This document shows positions 42,455-50,520 of a stretch of 64,000 bases of DNA, piece by piece. The stretch comes from Flavobacterium sp. ZT3R18 (lineage in GTDB: Bacteria > Bacteroidota > Bacteroidia > Flavobacteriales > Flavobacteriaceae): the NCBI RefSeq assembly GCF_007097385.1, contig NZ_VJZS01000017.1, positions 32,170 to 96,169 on the forward strand, given 5' to 3'. Within the stretch, counting starts at the first letter, position 1; every line of letters begins with the position of its first letter. The notes under the pieces are model-generated. The model saw nothing but the letters and a program-made list of their open reading frames with translations. It was not told the DNA's origin and searched no databases. Made by a program: the position numbers and the translations under genes.

Positions 42455-43960
42455 TTACAATGCAGCTCTATTTTGTGCTGTAGTTGCTCCTGGCCATAAA
42501 ATTTGAGCTCCCACAACATATGCCAATTGTGCTGTTGCAGATATTGGTGTTACGGTTCCTACAGGTGTCATGGTTATGGTTACAGTCTGTTTTTGGCTGT
42601 CTTGAGAGGTAACACATTTATAATAGGATTGTGATCCTCCACCTAGAGGAATTCCTAGAAATGATACTCCCCAGCTTGAGCTTTCTTTAAATATAGATTG
42701 AAATGCAGCATAATCAGCGCTACTGTATGTTAGACTAATTATAGGCTGCTGGCTAATCATTATTCTTGCCAAAGTTCCAAAATTTCCATTTACAGCGAAG
42801 TTATAGCTTGGTGTTGGAGAAAATTTATAACCACTTTGATCTGTGATTGGATTGGCAGCATCTTGAATAGGATCTGGATTCCACCATCCGCTACCTGTAG
42901 AAACATCATAAGAACTAGGCTTAGGAGTAACGGTTGTAACTCCATTAAAAGTCATAGTCACAGAGCAAGTTGTTAAGTTTGATGCAAAATCATACATGTT
43001 ATAGCTTACTCCACCACTTGCGTGAAAACCTAGGAAGAAATTTGAAGCGCCAATGGAAGCTCTTCCCGATGCTGAAACTTGTACCTCAGTCGCAGAATAG
43101 TTGGATGTTTCTAAACTTACAGAGAAACTTTTTCCTGTACCCGAAGCTGGTAAAAGATTATTTTGGATCACCGCAGTCGATTCCATTATGTCAATTTTTG
43201 GTACAATTTGAGTTGCACCAAGATTGCTAATGGTTTGCATAAATCCTGGCTGAACACTAGTTGGTTTTGTAGCTGGATTTACATTGTTTCTAGTTTGATT
43301 TAATTGATTATTAAAACTCACTACGGCATTTTGGATATTTGCTACAGAACTTGAATTCCCTAAGTAAGTCATCAAATCATTTACTACAGTATCGCCACCA
43401 ATTGGAATATTTGGTAATAAAGCCATCGGGTTAGTACTGTTTCTAAATTGAGAAAGAGTAAGTCCAGGATTTCCCCAACCAATAACTTGAGTCATTATGT
43501 AATTTAATTGTGCAGTTTGTGTGCTAACTACTGTAGCAGGAAATGGTCCAAAAGCAGCTATCCAGTCTGATATTGTAGTGTTTACGGTTGCCGCATTCGC
43601 TAAATTAGCCGCATTTAATTTGGCTGCATCTTGAGAGCCTAAAACATAAGCCGTTGATTGCAAAACATTAAAATAAGAAGTAGTTAAAGCACTACCATTA
43701 GTACCTACATAATCCTTTTGGGAAGCAAATATATTGTTTAACCAGTTGTAGGTAGATTCAACAAAATTTGTTCCTGATTGCCAAAACCAAGGAAAGTCGC
43801 CAATAGAACCTTCGTTAACAGGGATTAGATTCGGCATGTTTAATGCAGAAGCTACTGGAGCTGCTCCAAGCTGAATTTGATCAAACACCAAATTGGCTAG
43901 ATCAGATGTAGAAATGGCTTCTAATTCTAAAACTTCATTTTTTGGGGATACATTATTCAT
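42455..43960 (-). CDS. Unknown 501-aa Asn/Ser/Thr-rich protein without signal peptide
   Basis: The product begins MNNVSPKNEVLELEAISTSD and has neither a signal peptide nor a sorting domain. Residues ~15-130 are helical (LANLVFDQIQLGAAPVASAL; WFWQSGTNFVESTYNWL). Residues ~190-260 are again helical. The C-terminal half has long beta strands (SFSVSLETSNYSATEVQVSA; WGVSFLGIPLGGGSQSYYK; QKQTVTITMTPVGTVTPISA). It is poor in Lys and Arg and rich in small polar residues, unlike a typical cytosolic protein. No family was recognised; a helical domain followed by a beta sandwich would be compatible with a released or injected binding protein, but this is speculation. A TAAATTTG box lies 68-75 nt upstream. 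Confidence 0.75.
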   Translation of the reverse strand: MNNVSPKNEVLELEAISTSDLANLVFDQIQLGAAPVASALNMPNLIPVNEGSIGDFPWFWQSGTNFVESTYNWLNNIFASQKDYVGTNGSALTTSYFNVLQSTAYVLGSQDAAKLNAANLANAATVNTTISDWIAAFGPFPATVVSTQTAQLNYIMTQVIGWGNPGLTLSQFRNSTNPMALLPNIPIGGDTVVNDLMTYLGNSSSVANIQNAVVSFNNQLNQTRNNVNPATKPTSVQPGFMQTISNLGATQIVPKIDIMESTAVIQNNLLPASGTGKSFSVSLETSNYSATEVQVSASGRASIGASNFFLGFHASGGVSYNMYDFASNLTTCSVTMTFNGVTTVTPKPSSYDVSTGSGWWNPDPIQDAANPITDQSGYKFSPTPSYNFAVNGNFGTLARIMISQQPIISLTYSSADYAAFQSIFKESSSWGVSFLGIPLGGGSQSYYKCVTSQDSQKQTVTITMTPVGTVTPISATAQLAYVVGAQILWPGATTAQNRAAL

Positions 43961-44185
43961 AAGTTTATTTTTAATATTTACCTACTCTATAAGCTTTTCG
44001 GCTACCGCTTGTTAGATATTAACATTTCAAATTTATAAAATCAGTTTGTATAAAAAGTACGTAATAATACCTGTTTTTACAGATTAACTTATTGTTTTTC
44101 AGTTGTTTACAAATTCTTAACGAATTATTTACAAATTATTTACTTATTGCTTACGCTTTTTTTATGTTACCATTAAACATTGAAA

Positions 44186-44203
44186 CCCCGATAGCTATCG
44201 GGG
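44186..44203. repeat. 18-bp perfect palindrome in intergenic region
   Basis: CCCCGATAGCTATCGGGG is a perfect palindrome of a kind repeated between flavobacterial genes. Otherwise 43961-44440 contains no gene; TAAATTTG (44415-44422) near its end is a -7 candidate for the toxin-antitoxin pair. Confidence 0.65.
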
Positions 44204-44440
44204 CGGTAGGATTATGGTTCTGAAAAACTATTTTTATGCTCCTGAATTTAGTGCTGAAGCTGTTTGCTGTATTTTTTGCGTATATTCTTTGTAATGGTTT
44301 GAAAATAGCTTAGACAGTACTTTAATGATTAATGAAGAGAGATATGCAGATGTGGTTGAGTTGTAGTGATTAGATATTTTCTGCTGGTAATTAAAACTTT
44401 AAACAAAAAAACATTAAATTTGAATTTAAATAATGCAATA

Positions 44441-44686
44441 ATGAAAACTAAAGAGTTAAGACAAAAACTTATAATTGATTTTCGAAAATTCATTCAAGAT
44501 GATTCTAAATTAGAAGTGCTTGAAGGTGTTTTTGATGCTATAAATAATGAAGAGAATTCTTTTGTTGTTCCTGGAAGTCATTATGCTATTGTAGCTGAAG
44601 AGCGGGAGAAATATTTTTCTGGAATAAGTAAGTCAAGTTCTTGGGAGGAAGTCGAACAGCGTTTGAATGCAAAATATGGCTTTTAA
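44441..44686 (+). CDS. RelB/ParD-like antitoxin
   Basis: I start it at the ATG at 44441 (MKTKELRQKLIIDFRKFIQDD, 81 aa). The frame is open from 44366, but the added 25 residues look like untranslated AT-rich DNA. The helical protein with FVVPGSHYAIVAEEREKYFSG and a Trp-containing end (SSSWEEVEQRLNAKYGF) resembles small antitoxins placed before ParE-type toxins in Bacteroidota. Its 3' end overlaps the toxin gene by ~11-20 nt, as in most toxin-antitoxin pairs. TAAATTTG at 44415-44422 is the likely -7 box. It should neutralise the following ParE-like protein, which here is broken. Confidence 0.78.
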   Translation: MKTKELRQKLIIDFRKFIQDDSKLEVLEGVFDAINNEENSFVVPGSHYAIVAEEREKYFSGISKSSSWEEVEQRLNAKYGF

Positions 44687-44966
44687 ACTCACGATTTTAA
44701 GATTAGCCGAAATCGAAATCAATGAATCTATAGATTTTTATGAGAGTAGAAGAGTAGGGTTAGGAAAGCATTTTTTAATTTATCTAAAAGGCTATTTCGA
44801 AATTCTTAAAACCCGTCCTGAATTATTTGCAATAAAAAAACCTCCTTATTATCGGGAATTGCCTTTAAAAAAATTTCCATTTGTAATTATTTATTAAATT
44901 TATCAGAACGAAGTTATCATTCATTCTGTTTTTCATACTTCAAAGAATCCCACAAAAAAGCCTTGA
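44667..44966 (+). pseudogene. RelE/ParE-family toxin with in-frame nonsense codon
   Basis: Translation from the ATG at 44667 (or 44676, MAFKLTILRLAEIEINESID) gives a ParE-like protein: RLAEIEINESIDFYESRRVG, then LKTRPELFAIKKPPYYRELP and KFPFVIIY. A TAA at 44895-44897 then stops it. The same frame continues after the stop as IYQNEVIIHSVFHTSKNPTK..., ending at 44966. NEVIIHSVFHTSKNPTKK is the expected C-terminal strand and end of the family. So one codon truncates an otherwise intact gene, removing the last beta strand. The stable toxin is probably inactive (inference). Confidence 0.8.
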
Positions 44967-44989
44967 TTTCAATTATATATTCGTGAAAA

Positions 44990-45023
44990 TTTGTGGAATT
45001 CGTGTTTGAATTCCTTAATTTTG
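44990..45023 (+). promoter_or_regulatory. Promoter of the dihydrolipoyl dehydrogenase gene
   Basis: TTG (44991-44993) and TAATTTTG (45016-45023) separated by 22 nt; the leader to the ATG at 45054 is about 25 nt. Confidence 0.6.
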
Positions 45024-45053
45024 CAGCACTAAAAATAAAAAAAACACATTACT

Positions 45054-46457
45054 ATGAGTTCATTTGACGTAGTTATTATAGGTTCAGGGCCAGGCGGATA
45101 TGTTTCGGCTATTCGTTGTGCACAATTAGGTTTCAAAACGGCCATTATAGAAAAATATTCCACTCTTGGAGGAACTTGCTTAAATGTAGGTTGTATTCCA
45201 TCAAAAGCATTGTTGTCCTCTTCTCATCATTATGCAGAGATTAAGCATTTTGCAGATCACGGAATTGAAGTTTCGGGAGAAGTAAAAGTAAATTTAGAGA
45301 AAATGATTGCTCGCAAACAAGGTGTAGTAGATCAAACATCAGGAGGTATAAATTACTTGATGGATAAAAATAAAGTGACTGTTTTTAATGGTTTGGGGTC
45401 TTTTGTAGATGCGACTCACGTTGCTATTGCAAAAGCCGACGGAACATCAGAAACAATCGAAGGTAAAAACATCATTATCGCAACAGGTTCAAAACCGTCT
45501 TCTTTGCCTTTTATCAAAATAGATAAAGAAAGAATCATTACTTCGACAGAAGCATTGGCTCTTAAAGAAGTTCCAAAACACCTTGTTATTATTGGTGGTG
45601 GTGTTATTGGAATCGAATTAGGTCAAGTATATTTACGATTAGGGGCGCAAGTTTCGGTTGTAGAATTCATGGATAGAATTGTTCCAGGTATGGATGGGGC
45701 GCTGTCTAAAGAATTAACTAAAGTATTGAAAAAACAAGGCATGAAATTCTATGTTTCACATAAAGTGAAATCAGTAGAAAGAAACGGTGATGCCGTAACC
45801 GTTCAAGCCGAAAATGCAAAAGGAGAAACGATTACTCTAGAAGGGGATTATGCTCTAGTTTCTGTAGGTCGTCGTCCGTATACCGATGGATTGAATGCTG
45901 ATAAAGCAGGAGTTAAAATTTCGGATAGAGGACAAGTAGAAGTAAACGATCATTTACAGACTTCGGCTTCAAATATTTATGCTATTGGAGACGTGGTTCG
46001 TGGAGCGATGTTGGCTCACAAAGCCGAAGAAGAAGGAACTATGGTTGCTGAAATCTTGGCGGGTCAAAAACCGCATATCGATTATAACTTGATTCCTGGA
46101 GTAGTTTATACTTGGCCAGAGGTTGCTGCTGTTGGACAAACAGAGGAACAATTGAAAGCCTCTGGAGTTGAATATAAAGTAGGAAGTTTTCCTTTCAAAG
46201 CCTTAGGTCGTGCTCGTGCGAGTGGAGATCTTGATGGATTTGTAAAAATTCTTGCCGATGCCAAAACAGATGAGGTTCTTGGAGTACACATGATTGGTGC
46301 CAGAACGGCCGATTTGATTGCCGAAGCAGTTACTGCAATGGAATTTAAAGCCTCTGCCGAAGATATTTCCAGAATGTCACACGCGCATCCAACTTTTGCG
46401 GAAGCGATAAAAGAAGCAGCATTGGCAGCTACTGATAATAGGGCTTTACACGTATAA
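45054..46457 (+). CDS. lpdA: Dihydrolipoyl dehydrogenase (E3)
   Basis: The 467-aa product matches the family throughout. It has the FAD-binding VVIIGSGPGGYVSAIRCAQLG (6-26), the redox-active pair in GGTCLNVGCIPSK (Cys42/Cys47), an NAD-binding GGGVIGIELGQVYLRLG, the second FAD contact YAIGDVVRGAMLAHKAEEEG, and the C-terminal interface with the catalytic His-Glu pair in HAHPTFAEAIKEAAL. It reoxidises the dihydrolipoyl groups of the pyruvate, 2-oxoglutarate and branched-chain dehydrogenase complexes, using NAD. It is a single-gene unit with its own promoter and a strong terminator at 46476. A relic of its 3' end lies 0.5 kb downstream. Confidence 0.96.
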   Translation: MSSFDVVIIGSGPGGYVSAIRCAQLGFKTAIIEKYSTLGGTCLNVGCIPSKALLSSSHHYAEIKHFADHGIEVSGEVKVNLEKMIARKQGVVDQTSGGINYLMDKNKVTVFNGLGSFVDATHVAIAKADGTSETIEGKNIIIATGSKPSSLPFIKIDKERIITSTEALALKEVPKHLVIIGGGVIGIELGQVYLRLGAQVSVVEFMDRIVPGMDGALSKELTKVLKKQGMKFYVSHKVKSVERNGDAVTVQAENAKGETITLEGDYALVSVGRRPYTDGLNADKAGVKISDRGQVEVNDHLQTSASNIYAIGDVVRGAMLAHKAEEEGTMVAEILAGQKPHIDYNLIPGVVYTWPEVAAVGQTEEQLKASGVEYKVGSFPFKALGRARASGDLDGFVKILADAKTDEVLGVHMIGARTADLIAEAVTAMEFKASAEDISRMSHAHPTFAEAIKEAALAATDNRALHV

Positions 46458-46475
46458 TTTAAGCTTTGAAAATAT

Positions 46476-46514
46476 AAAACCCCGTCTCGTTATAAAAATG
46501 AGACGGGGTTTTTT
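46476..46514. terminator. Bidirectional terminator between lpd and the first DoxX gene
   Basis: Stem AAAACCCCGTCTC / GAGACGGGGTTTT with an 11-nt loop and a T-run. The gene pair is convergent, so it serves both. A diverged copy stands at 47113-47149. Confidence 0.9.
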
Positions 46515-46532
46515 GATTTTGTATTTGAAGGA

Positions 46533-46907
46533 TTATGCTGTAAACAATCCTTTGTAACTATCCCATTTACTATAAATCAAGAATAGGTTCCCCAATAATA
46601 AAAAAGCAGCAACAGGAATGCCTTCGGGGGCTAGACAAATATGAGTAAAAATAATATTGATTGAAATTGGCATCAATAGAATATAGGTAAGTTTGTTGAA
46701 TTTTCCAGTTATAAAAGACAACCCGCAAAGAAGTTCTACTGTTTTTACCAAAGGCATTAAGTAACCTGAAGCTTTGATTCCATCATTGAAAAGTTTCATG
46801 TTTCCTGCCAAAGGAGGTTCTGGAAACAAATGGAAAAAATAACTTATAGAAGCGAATAGTAACAGTAATCCAATTAACGATCGAATAATAATAGGGGCAA
46901 TTTTCAT
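46533..46907 (-). CDS. DoxX-like small membrane protein, copy 1
   Basis: The 124-aa product has four hydrophobic segments (APIIIRSLIGLLLLFASISY; GYLMPLVKTVELLCGLSF; LTYILLMPISINIIFTHICL; GIPVAAFLLLGNLFLIYSKW), with the E-L-L-x-G motif of DoxX-like proteins. The role in this branch is unknown; relatives are linked to redox and quinone metabolism. It is 75-100 nt from the lpd terminator, convergent with lpd. It is a paralogue of the gene at 47173-47547; the two share a duplicated upstream terminator and lpd fragment. Confidence 0.8.
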   Translation of the reverse strand: MKIAPIIIRSLIGLLLLFASISYFFHLFPEPPLAGNMKLFNDGIKASGYLMPLVKTVELLCGLSFITGKFNKLTYILLMPISINIIFTHICLAPEGIPVAAFLLLGNLFLIYSKWDSYKGLFTA

Positions 46908-47002
46908 AATTTTTAATTTTAAGGTTTTACCTTATGGGTAAATTGGTTCATTCAAATGTAATTATTTTTTGAAGACAAAAATAAGGAGTCAGTATCATGT
47001 GT

Positions 47003-47095
47003 TTTAGAATGTGAGATGAGCATCCTACTTTTGTAAATGCAATAAAAGAAGTAGCATTGCTAGCAAACGATAATAGAGCTTTGTGCGTACTGTAG
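47003..47095 (+). pseudogene. Relic of the 3' end of lpd
   Basis: The plus strand reads RM-stop-DEHPTFVNAIKEVALL, then ANDNRALCVL-stop. It matches the last residues of lpd (RMSHAHPTFAEAIKEAAL...DNRALHV) with a TGA where lpd has TCA (47012-47014). It is followed at the same distance by a copy of the lpd terminator and a copy of the DoxX gene. It is therefore a remnant of a tandem duplication of the lpd-end/terminator/doxX segment. Confidence 0.88.
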
Positions 47096-47112
47096 TTGGG
47101 CTTTAAAAATAT

Positions 47113-47149
47113 AAAAACCCGTCTCATTTTTCATAACGAGACGGGTTTT
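47113..47149. terminator. Duplicated terminator before the second DoxX gene
   Basis: Stem AAAAACCCGTCTC / GAGACGGGTTTT with a 12-nt loop. It is a diverged copy of the terminator at 46476-46514 and now serves mainly the DoxX gene that converges on it. Confidence 0.88.
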
Positions 47150-47172
47150 GTGTTTGTATAAGGTTTTGGAAA

Positions 47173-47547
47173 TTATTCAATAAATAGACTTTTGTAATTT
47201 TTCCAATATCTATAAATTAAAAATATATTGCCCAGAAACACAAATAAAGCAAGTGGCAGTCCATTTATATTTAGGAAAAAGTTAATGAATAAAATGTTTG
47301 TACTTACGGGAAGAACTATAATGTTGGATAAAGTTACATAACGACCCGAAAGATAGGAGAGTCCACATAGTAATTCAATAGTTTTTACCAAGGGCATTAA
47401 GTAAACTGAAGATATTAAACCTACTTGAAAAGCCTTAAAATCTCCAGTGGTTGAAAGTTCAGGTAATAAGTTGAAAAAATAAGCCACCGATACAAATATA
47501 AGTATTAAGCCAATTAAAGTTCGAACAAGAATTGTCGTGGTTTTCAT
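47173..47547 (-). CDS. DoxX-like small membrane protein, copy 2
   Basis: The 124-aa product is a paralogue of copy 1 with the same length and four hydrophobic segments (TILVRTLIGLILIFVSVAYF; SSVYLMPLVKTIELLCGLSY; LSNIIVLPVSTNILFINFFL; GLPLALFVFLGNIFLIYRYW). The conserved core is PLVKT(V/I)ELLCGLS. Divergence to about half identity by eye, while the gene remains intact, suggests selection on both copies. It arose by the duplication described at 47003-47095. Confidence 0.8.
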   Translation of the reverse strand: MKTTTILVRTLIGLILIFVSVAYFFNLLPELSTTGDFKAFQVGLISSVYLMPLVKTIELLCGLSYLSGRYVTLSNIIVLPVSTNILFINFFLNINGLPLALFVFLGNIFLIYRYWKNYKSLFIE

Positions 47548-47794
47548 ATTTTAAAGTTTTTAGAGGTTAAATGTTTAAGTGACTATATGAAATTTCTTTG
47601 TGAATAATTATCTTTTCATCCATTTAACAGTAGTAGCTTCCTAAGTAGGAAAACTATGTTCGTATCACTAACAAATATAGTTAAAATTGTCCGAAGTTTA
47701 ATTGTTTATTGACTTTTATTTTAGTTTTAGGTTGTAATAGTTGTATGATTTGTAGATGATTAATAAAAAAAAGTTCCTGTAAAGTAATGGTTTT

Positions 47795-48685
47795 TTATTT
47801 TTTGAAATACTTTTTGTAAAGTAAGAATCCGCCAATACTAATAAATAGCAACCACCAAATTTGAAATAGAAAAACAACTATATCTTGCAATACATACCAC
47901 CCCGTTTTTAAAGAATCGAGTATGCGAATTCCAATATTGGGTTTGTAGTAATTATAATCCTTCGTATTGGCATTCATTTCTTGTTTTATAGATTCGTGCT
48001 GGTAAATTTGAATGGTCAGTGTGCTAAAGTTTACTTGATCTTGGATAGACAAATTTTCTAGTTTAGAATTGTCATTTTGTTCTTTTTGGTTGGCCAAATT
48101 GGTTTCGGCATCCATAATATCGTTGATCTTTTTCCCTTTTGTATCAATCGCTTTTTCTATTCTTTTCTCATTGTTGTTGCTTCTTTTTTGAGAAAGTTGG
48201 TTCGAAAGCATTTTTAAGGAAACATCGTCGGCCTTTATGATGCGGTAATCCAGAAAGTCAATTTGTTTGGCAATGGATTTGATGACGGTATCTAAACGTT
48301 TATTAGGCACCCGAATGGTAATGTTGTTTTCTACATTGTATCGAGTTGTTTCTAGCGTGCTGTCTTGGCTGACCTTGGTTTCGAATTTATCAATAATGTT
48401 GCTTTGTAGATTGGTATAGGTAACAAAACCATCAAATTTATTGGTGATGTTTTCAATTGTATAGGTAGATTGGGTGACATTTTTGACTTTGAATTTTAAG
48501 TCGGCTGTTCGAATGAATTTTCGGGTACTGCCTTCTTTTTCTACTGCAGCAGAGGAGGAAATTGAGTCGGCAGCTGTTGCAACTTCTTCTGCGGCTGCTT
48601 CTTCGTTGGCATCGCTTTTTTTGCAACTAATGATCACAGTGATTACTGCTAATAGAATTAAACTTCGTTTCGCAATTTTGTTCAT
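47795..48685 (-). CDS. DUF4349-domain lipoprotein
   Basis: The 296-aa product starts MNKIAKRSLILLAVITVIISCKKSD, a lipoprotein signal with lipobox Cys21. An acidic linker follows (EEAAAEEVATAADS). The DUF4349 core starts KFIRTADLKFKVKNVTQSTY and includes NITIRVPNKRLDTVIKSIAK, a coiled-coil part (SQKRSNNNEKRIEKAIDTKG) and the strand LSIQDQVNFSTLTIQIYQHE. A membrane helix ends the protein (LQDIVVFLFQIWWLLFISIG) with a basic tail. Known only as a conserved envelope protein of unknown function. It has no partner gene; a long hairpin lies upstream. Confidence 0.88.
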   Translation of the reverse strand: MNKIAKRSLILLAVITVIISCKKSDANEEAAAEEVATAADSISSSAAVEKEGSTRKFIRTADLKFKVKNVTQSTYTIENITNKFDGFVTYTNLQSNIIDKFETKVSQDSTLETTRYNVENNITIRVPNKRLDTVIKSIAKQIDFLDYRIIKADDVSLKMLSNQLSQKRSNNNEKRIEKAIDTKGKKINDIMDAETNLANQKEQNDNSKLENLSIQDQVNFSTLTIQIYQHESIKQEMNANTKDYNYYKPNIGIRILDSLKTGWYVLQDIVVFLFQIWWLLFISIGGFLLYKKYFKK

Positions 48686-48866
48686 AGATTTGTTTTTTTT
48701 TTAGAATTGATGATTATTTTTTTTTTTTGAATTTCAAACTTGAATTCGGGATCAAATATATAATATTTTAACAGGAAAAAACTTTTTTAATATTAATTTA
48801 ACTATGTAAAGGTTTTGAAATAAAGCGTACAAAATTTGGCGAAGTTATTTTGGTCTTTTTCAAGGC

Positions 48867-48905
48867 AAAAAATCTTTGAATAGCTAGGCTATTGAAAGAT
48901 TTTTT
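48867..48905. repeat. Long imperfect hairpin between divergent genes
   Basis: AAAAAATCTTTGAATAGC / GCTATTGAAAGATTTTTT around TAG, nested in CTTTTTC / GAAAAAG. It looks like an interspersed repeat; it may also act as a terminator. Otherwise 48686-49037 shows no gene. Confidence 0.6.
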
Positions 48906-49037
48906 AACGAAGAAAAAGGGTAAAAGAACGAGGGAAAACGAAGTTCACTGAACTCATATGAAAATAGGAACATAGTGAAGTAATTGTATGGTTTATTTTG
49001 AAATATTTACTAGGCCTCAGTTTTGTGTGACTTCTTC

Positions 49038-49068
49038 TTGAGAAGCGATTTTTTTTATTGTAATTTTG
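49038..49068 (+). promoter_or_regulatory. Promoter of pabB
   Basis: TTG (49038-49040) and TAATTTTG (49061-49068) with a 20-nt spacer. The leader would be only about 17 nt before the TTG start codon at 49092. Confidence 0.6.
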
Positions 49069-49091
49069 AAGTCCATAAAAAAGTTTAATTT

Positions 49092-50420
49092 TTGAGAACT
49101 TCTATTTACAAACTTATTGAAGATCCTTTGCAGTTCAAGCAGCAGCTTGTCGCTTGGGGACAAGTATTTCGCGAAATAACTTTCCTAGACTCTAATTCTT
49201 TTTTCGATGAATTTTCTAGCTTCGACTGTGTGCTCGCAGTTGATGCATTTACATCTATAAAAACCGATTATCACAATGCTTTTGAGGATTTAAAACAATA
49301 CCAACAAACGACAAAGGATTGGTTGTTTGGTTATCTGTCATATGATTTAAAAAATGATGTGGAGCAGTTGCAATCGAATAATTATGATGGATTAGATTTT
49401 TCGGATTTGTTTTTTTTTCAACCCAAAAAAATATTTTTATTAAAGGGTAACCAGCTCGAAATTCAATATCTTAATATGTGTGATGATGAGGTGGAAGAGG
49501 ATTTTGAGAAGATCAATAATTGGGTATTGTATAAAGATAGTACACTGGGCGCAGTCGATGTCATGCCGAGCGCAGACGAAATCACACTGAGCGCAGTCGA
49601 AATGCGACAACGCATTTCGAAGCAAAATTACCTTGAGAAAGTTTCAAAATTATTAGAACACATTCATCGCGGAGATATTTATGAAGCCAACTTTTGTATG
49701 GAGTTTTTTGCTGAAAAAGCAATAATTAATCCATTAGAAAAGTTCTTGAAGCTCAACGAAATTTCACAAGCTCCGTTTACTGTTTTTTTTAAGGATAATA
49801 AACGATTTTTACTTTCGGCTTCGCCAGAACGGTATTTGAAAAAAGAAGGAGAAAATCTGATTTCGCAACCTATAAAAGGAACTGCGAAACGATTTTTGGA
49901 TCCGATAGAAGATGAAAAATCTAAAAATAATTTGGCTCAAGATCCCAAAGAACGAGCCGAAAATATTATGATAACCGATTTGGTTCGAAATGATTTGTCT
50001 CGAACGGCTCAAAATGCGACGGTTGTCGTACAAGAACTTTGCGGAGTTTATTCGTTCCTGCAAGTACACCAAATGATTTCGACTATAACGTCTAAAATGG
50101 ATTCTCAATATTCGGCAGTTGATGCTCTTAGAACTACTTTCCCGATGGGAAGTATGACGGGTGCACCCAAATTATCGGCTGTAAAAATCATTGAAGAACT
50201 CGAGGAAACCAAAAGAGGATTGTATAGTGGGGCAGTGGGGTATTTTTCACCCAATGGAGACTTCGACTTTAATGTGGTTATCCGTAGTATTTTGTATAAT
50301 CAAGAGAATCAATATGTTTCTTTTTCTGTTGGAAGCGCCATTACTTCACTATCTATTCCAGAAAATGAATATGAAGAATGTTTGCTTAAAGCAAAAGCAA
50401 TGCTCGAAGTTTTGCAATAA
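49092..50420 (+). CDS. pabB: Aminodeoxychorismate synthase component I, TTG start
   Basis: The 442-aa product belongs to the chorismate-binding family: HIHRGDIYEANFCMEFF, then FTVFFKDNKRFLLSASPERYLK, QPIKGTAKRFLDP, MITDLVRNDLSRTA and FPMGSMTGAPKLSAVKIIEELE. These are the chorismate and metal-binding signatures of PabB/TrpE, and the shorter N-terminus and PIKGT fit PabB. It makes 4-amino-4-deoxychorismate for folate, with a glutaminase encoded elsewhere. The frame starts at TTG (RTSIYKLIEDPLQFKQQL); no ATG occurs in the first ~130 codons. Residues ~151-171 are encoded by three in-frame palindromic repeats in the linker before the catalytic domain. Confidence 0.9.
   Translation: MRTSIYKLIEDPLQFKQQLVAWGQVFREITFLDSNSFFDEFSSFDCVLAVDAFTSIKTDYHNAFEDLKQYQQTTKDWLFGYLSYDLKNDVEQLQSNNYDGLDFSDLFFFQPKKIFLLKGNQLEIQYLNMCDDEVEEDFEKINNWVLYKDSTLGAVDVMPSADEITLSAVEMRQRISKQNYLEKVSKLLEHIHRGDIYEANFCMEFFAEKAIINPLEKFLKLNEISQAPFTVFFKDNKRFLLSASPERYLKKEGENLISQPIKGTAKRFLDPIEDEKSKNNLAQDPKERAENIMITDLVRNDLSRTAQNATVVVQELCGVYSFLQVHQMISTITSKMDSQYSAVDALRTTFPMGSMTGAPKLSAVKIIEELEETKRGLYSGAVGYFSPNGDFDFNVVIRSILYNQENQYVSFSVGSAITSLSIPENEYEECLLKAKAMLEVLQ
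49543..49604. repeat. Three in-frame interspersed repeats within pabB
   Basis: CACTGGGCGCAGTCGATGTC, ATGCCGAGCGCAGACGAAAT and CACTGAGCGCAGTCGAAATG follow each other. They share the core GAGCGCAGTCGAA, an element that recurs between genes in flavobacteria. They encode LGAVDV, PSADEI and LSAVEM in the linker between the N-terminal and chorismate-binding parts. Confidence 0.75.
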
Positions 50421-50461
50421 TCTAGATCAGGTGTTTCAAAAATAATAATCTAATCAAAAAT

Positions 50462-50499
50462 GACAAAGCCATCCTAATTATAAGGGATGGCTTTGTTTT
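50462..50499. terminator. Bidirectional terminator between pabB and the giant surface gene
   Basis: Stem ACAAAGCCATCC / GGATGGCTTTGT, 10-nt loop, T-run on the plus strand and A-rich on the other. The two genes converge here. Confidence 0.88.
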
Positions 50500-50520
50500 A
50501 ATTATTAGTATTAAACAACT

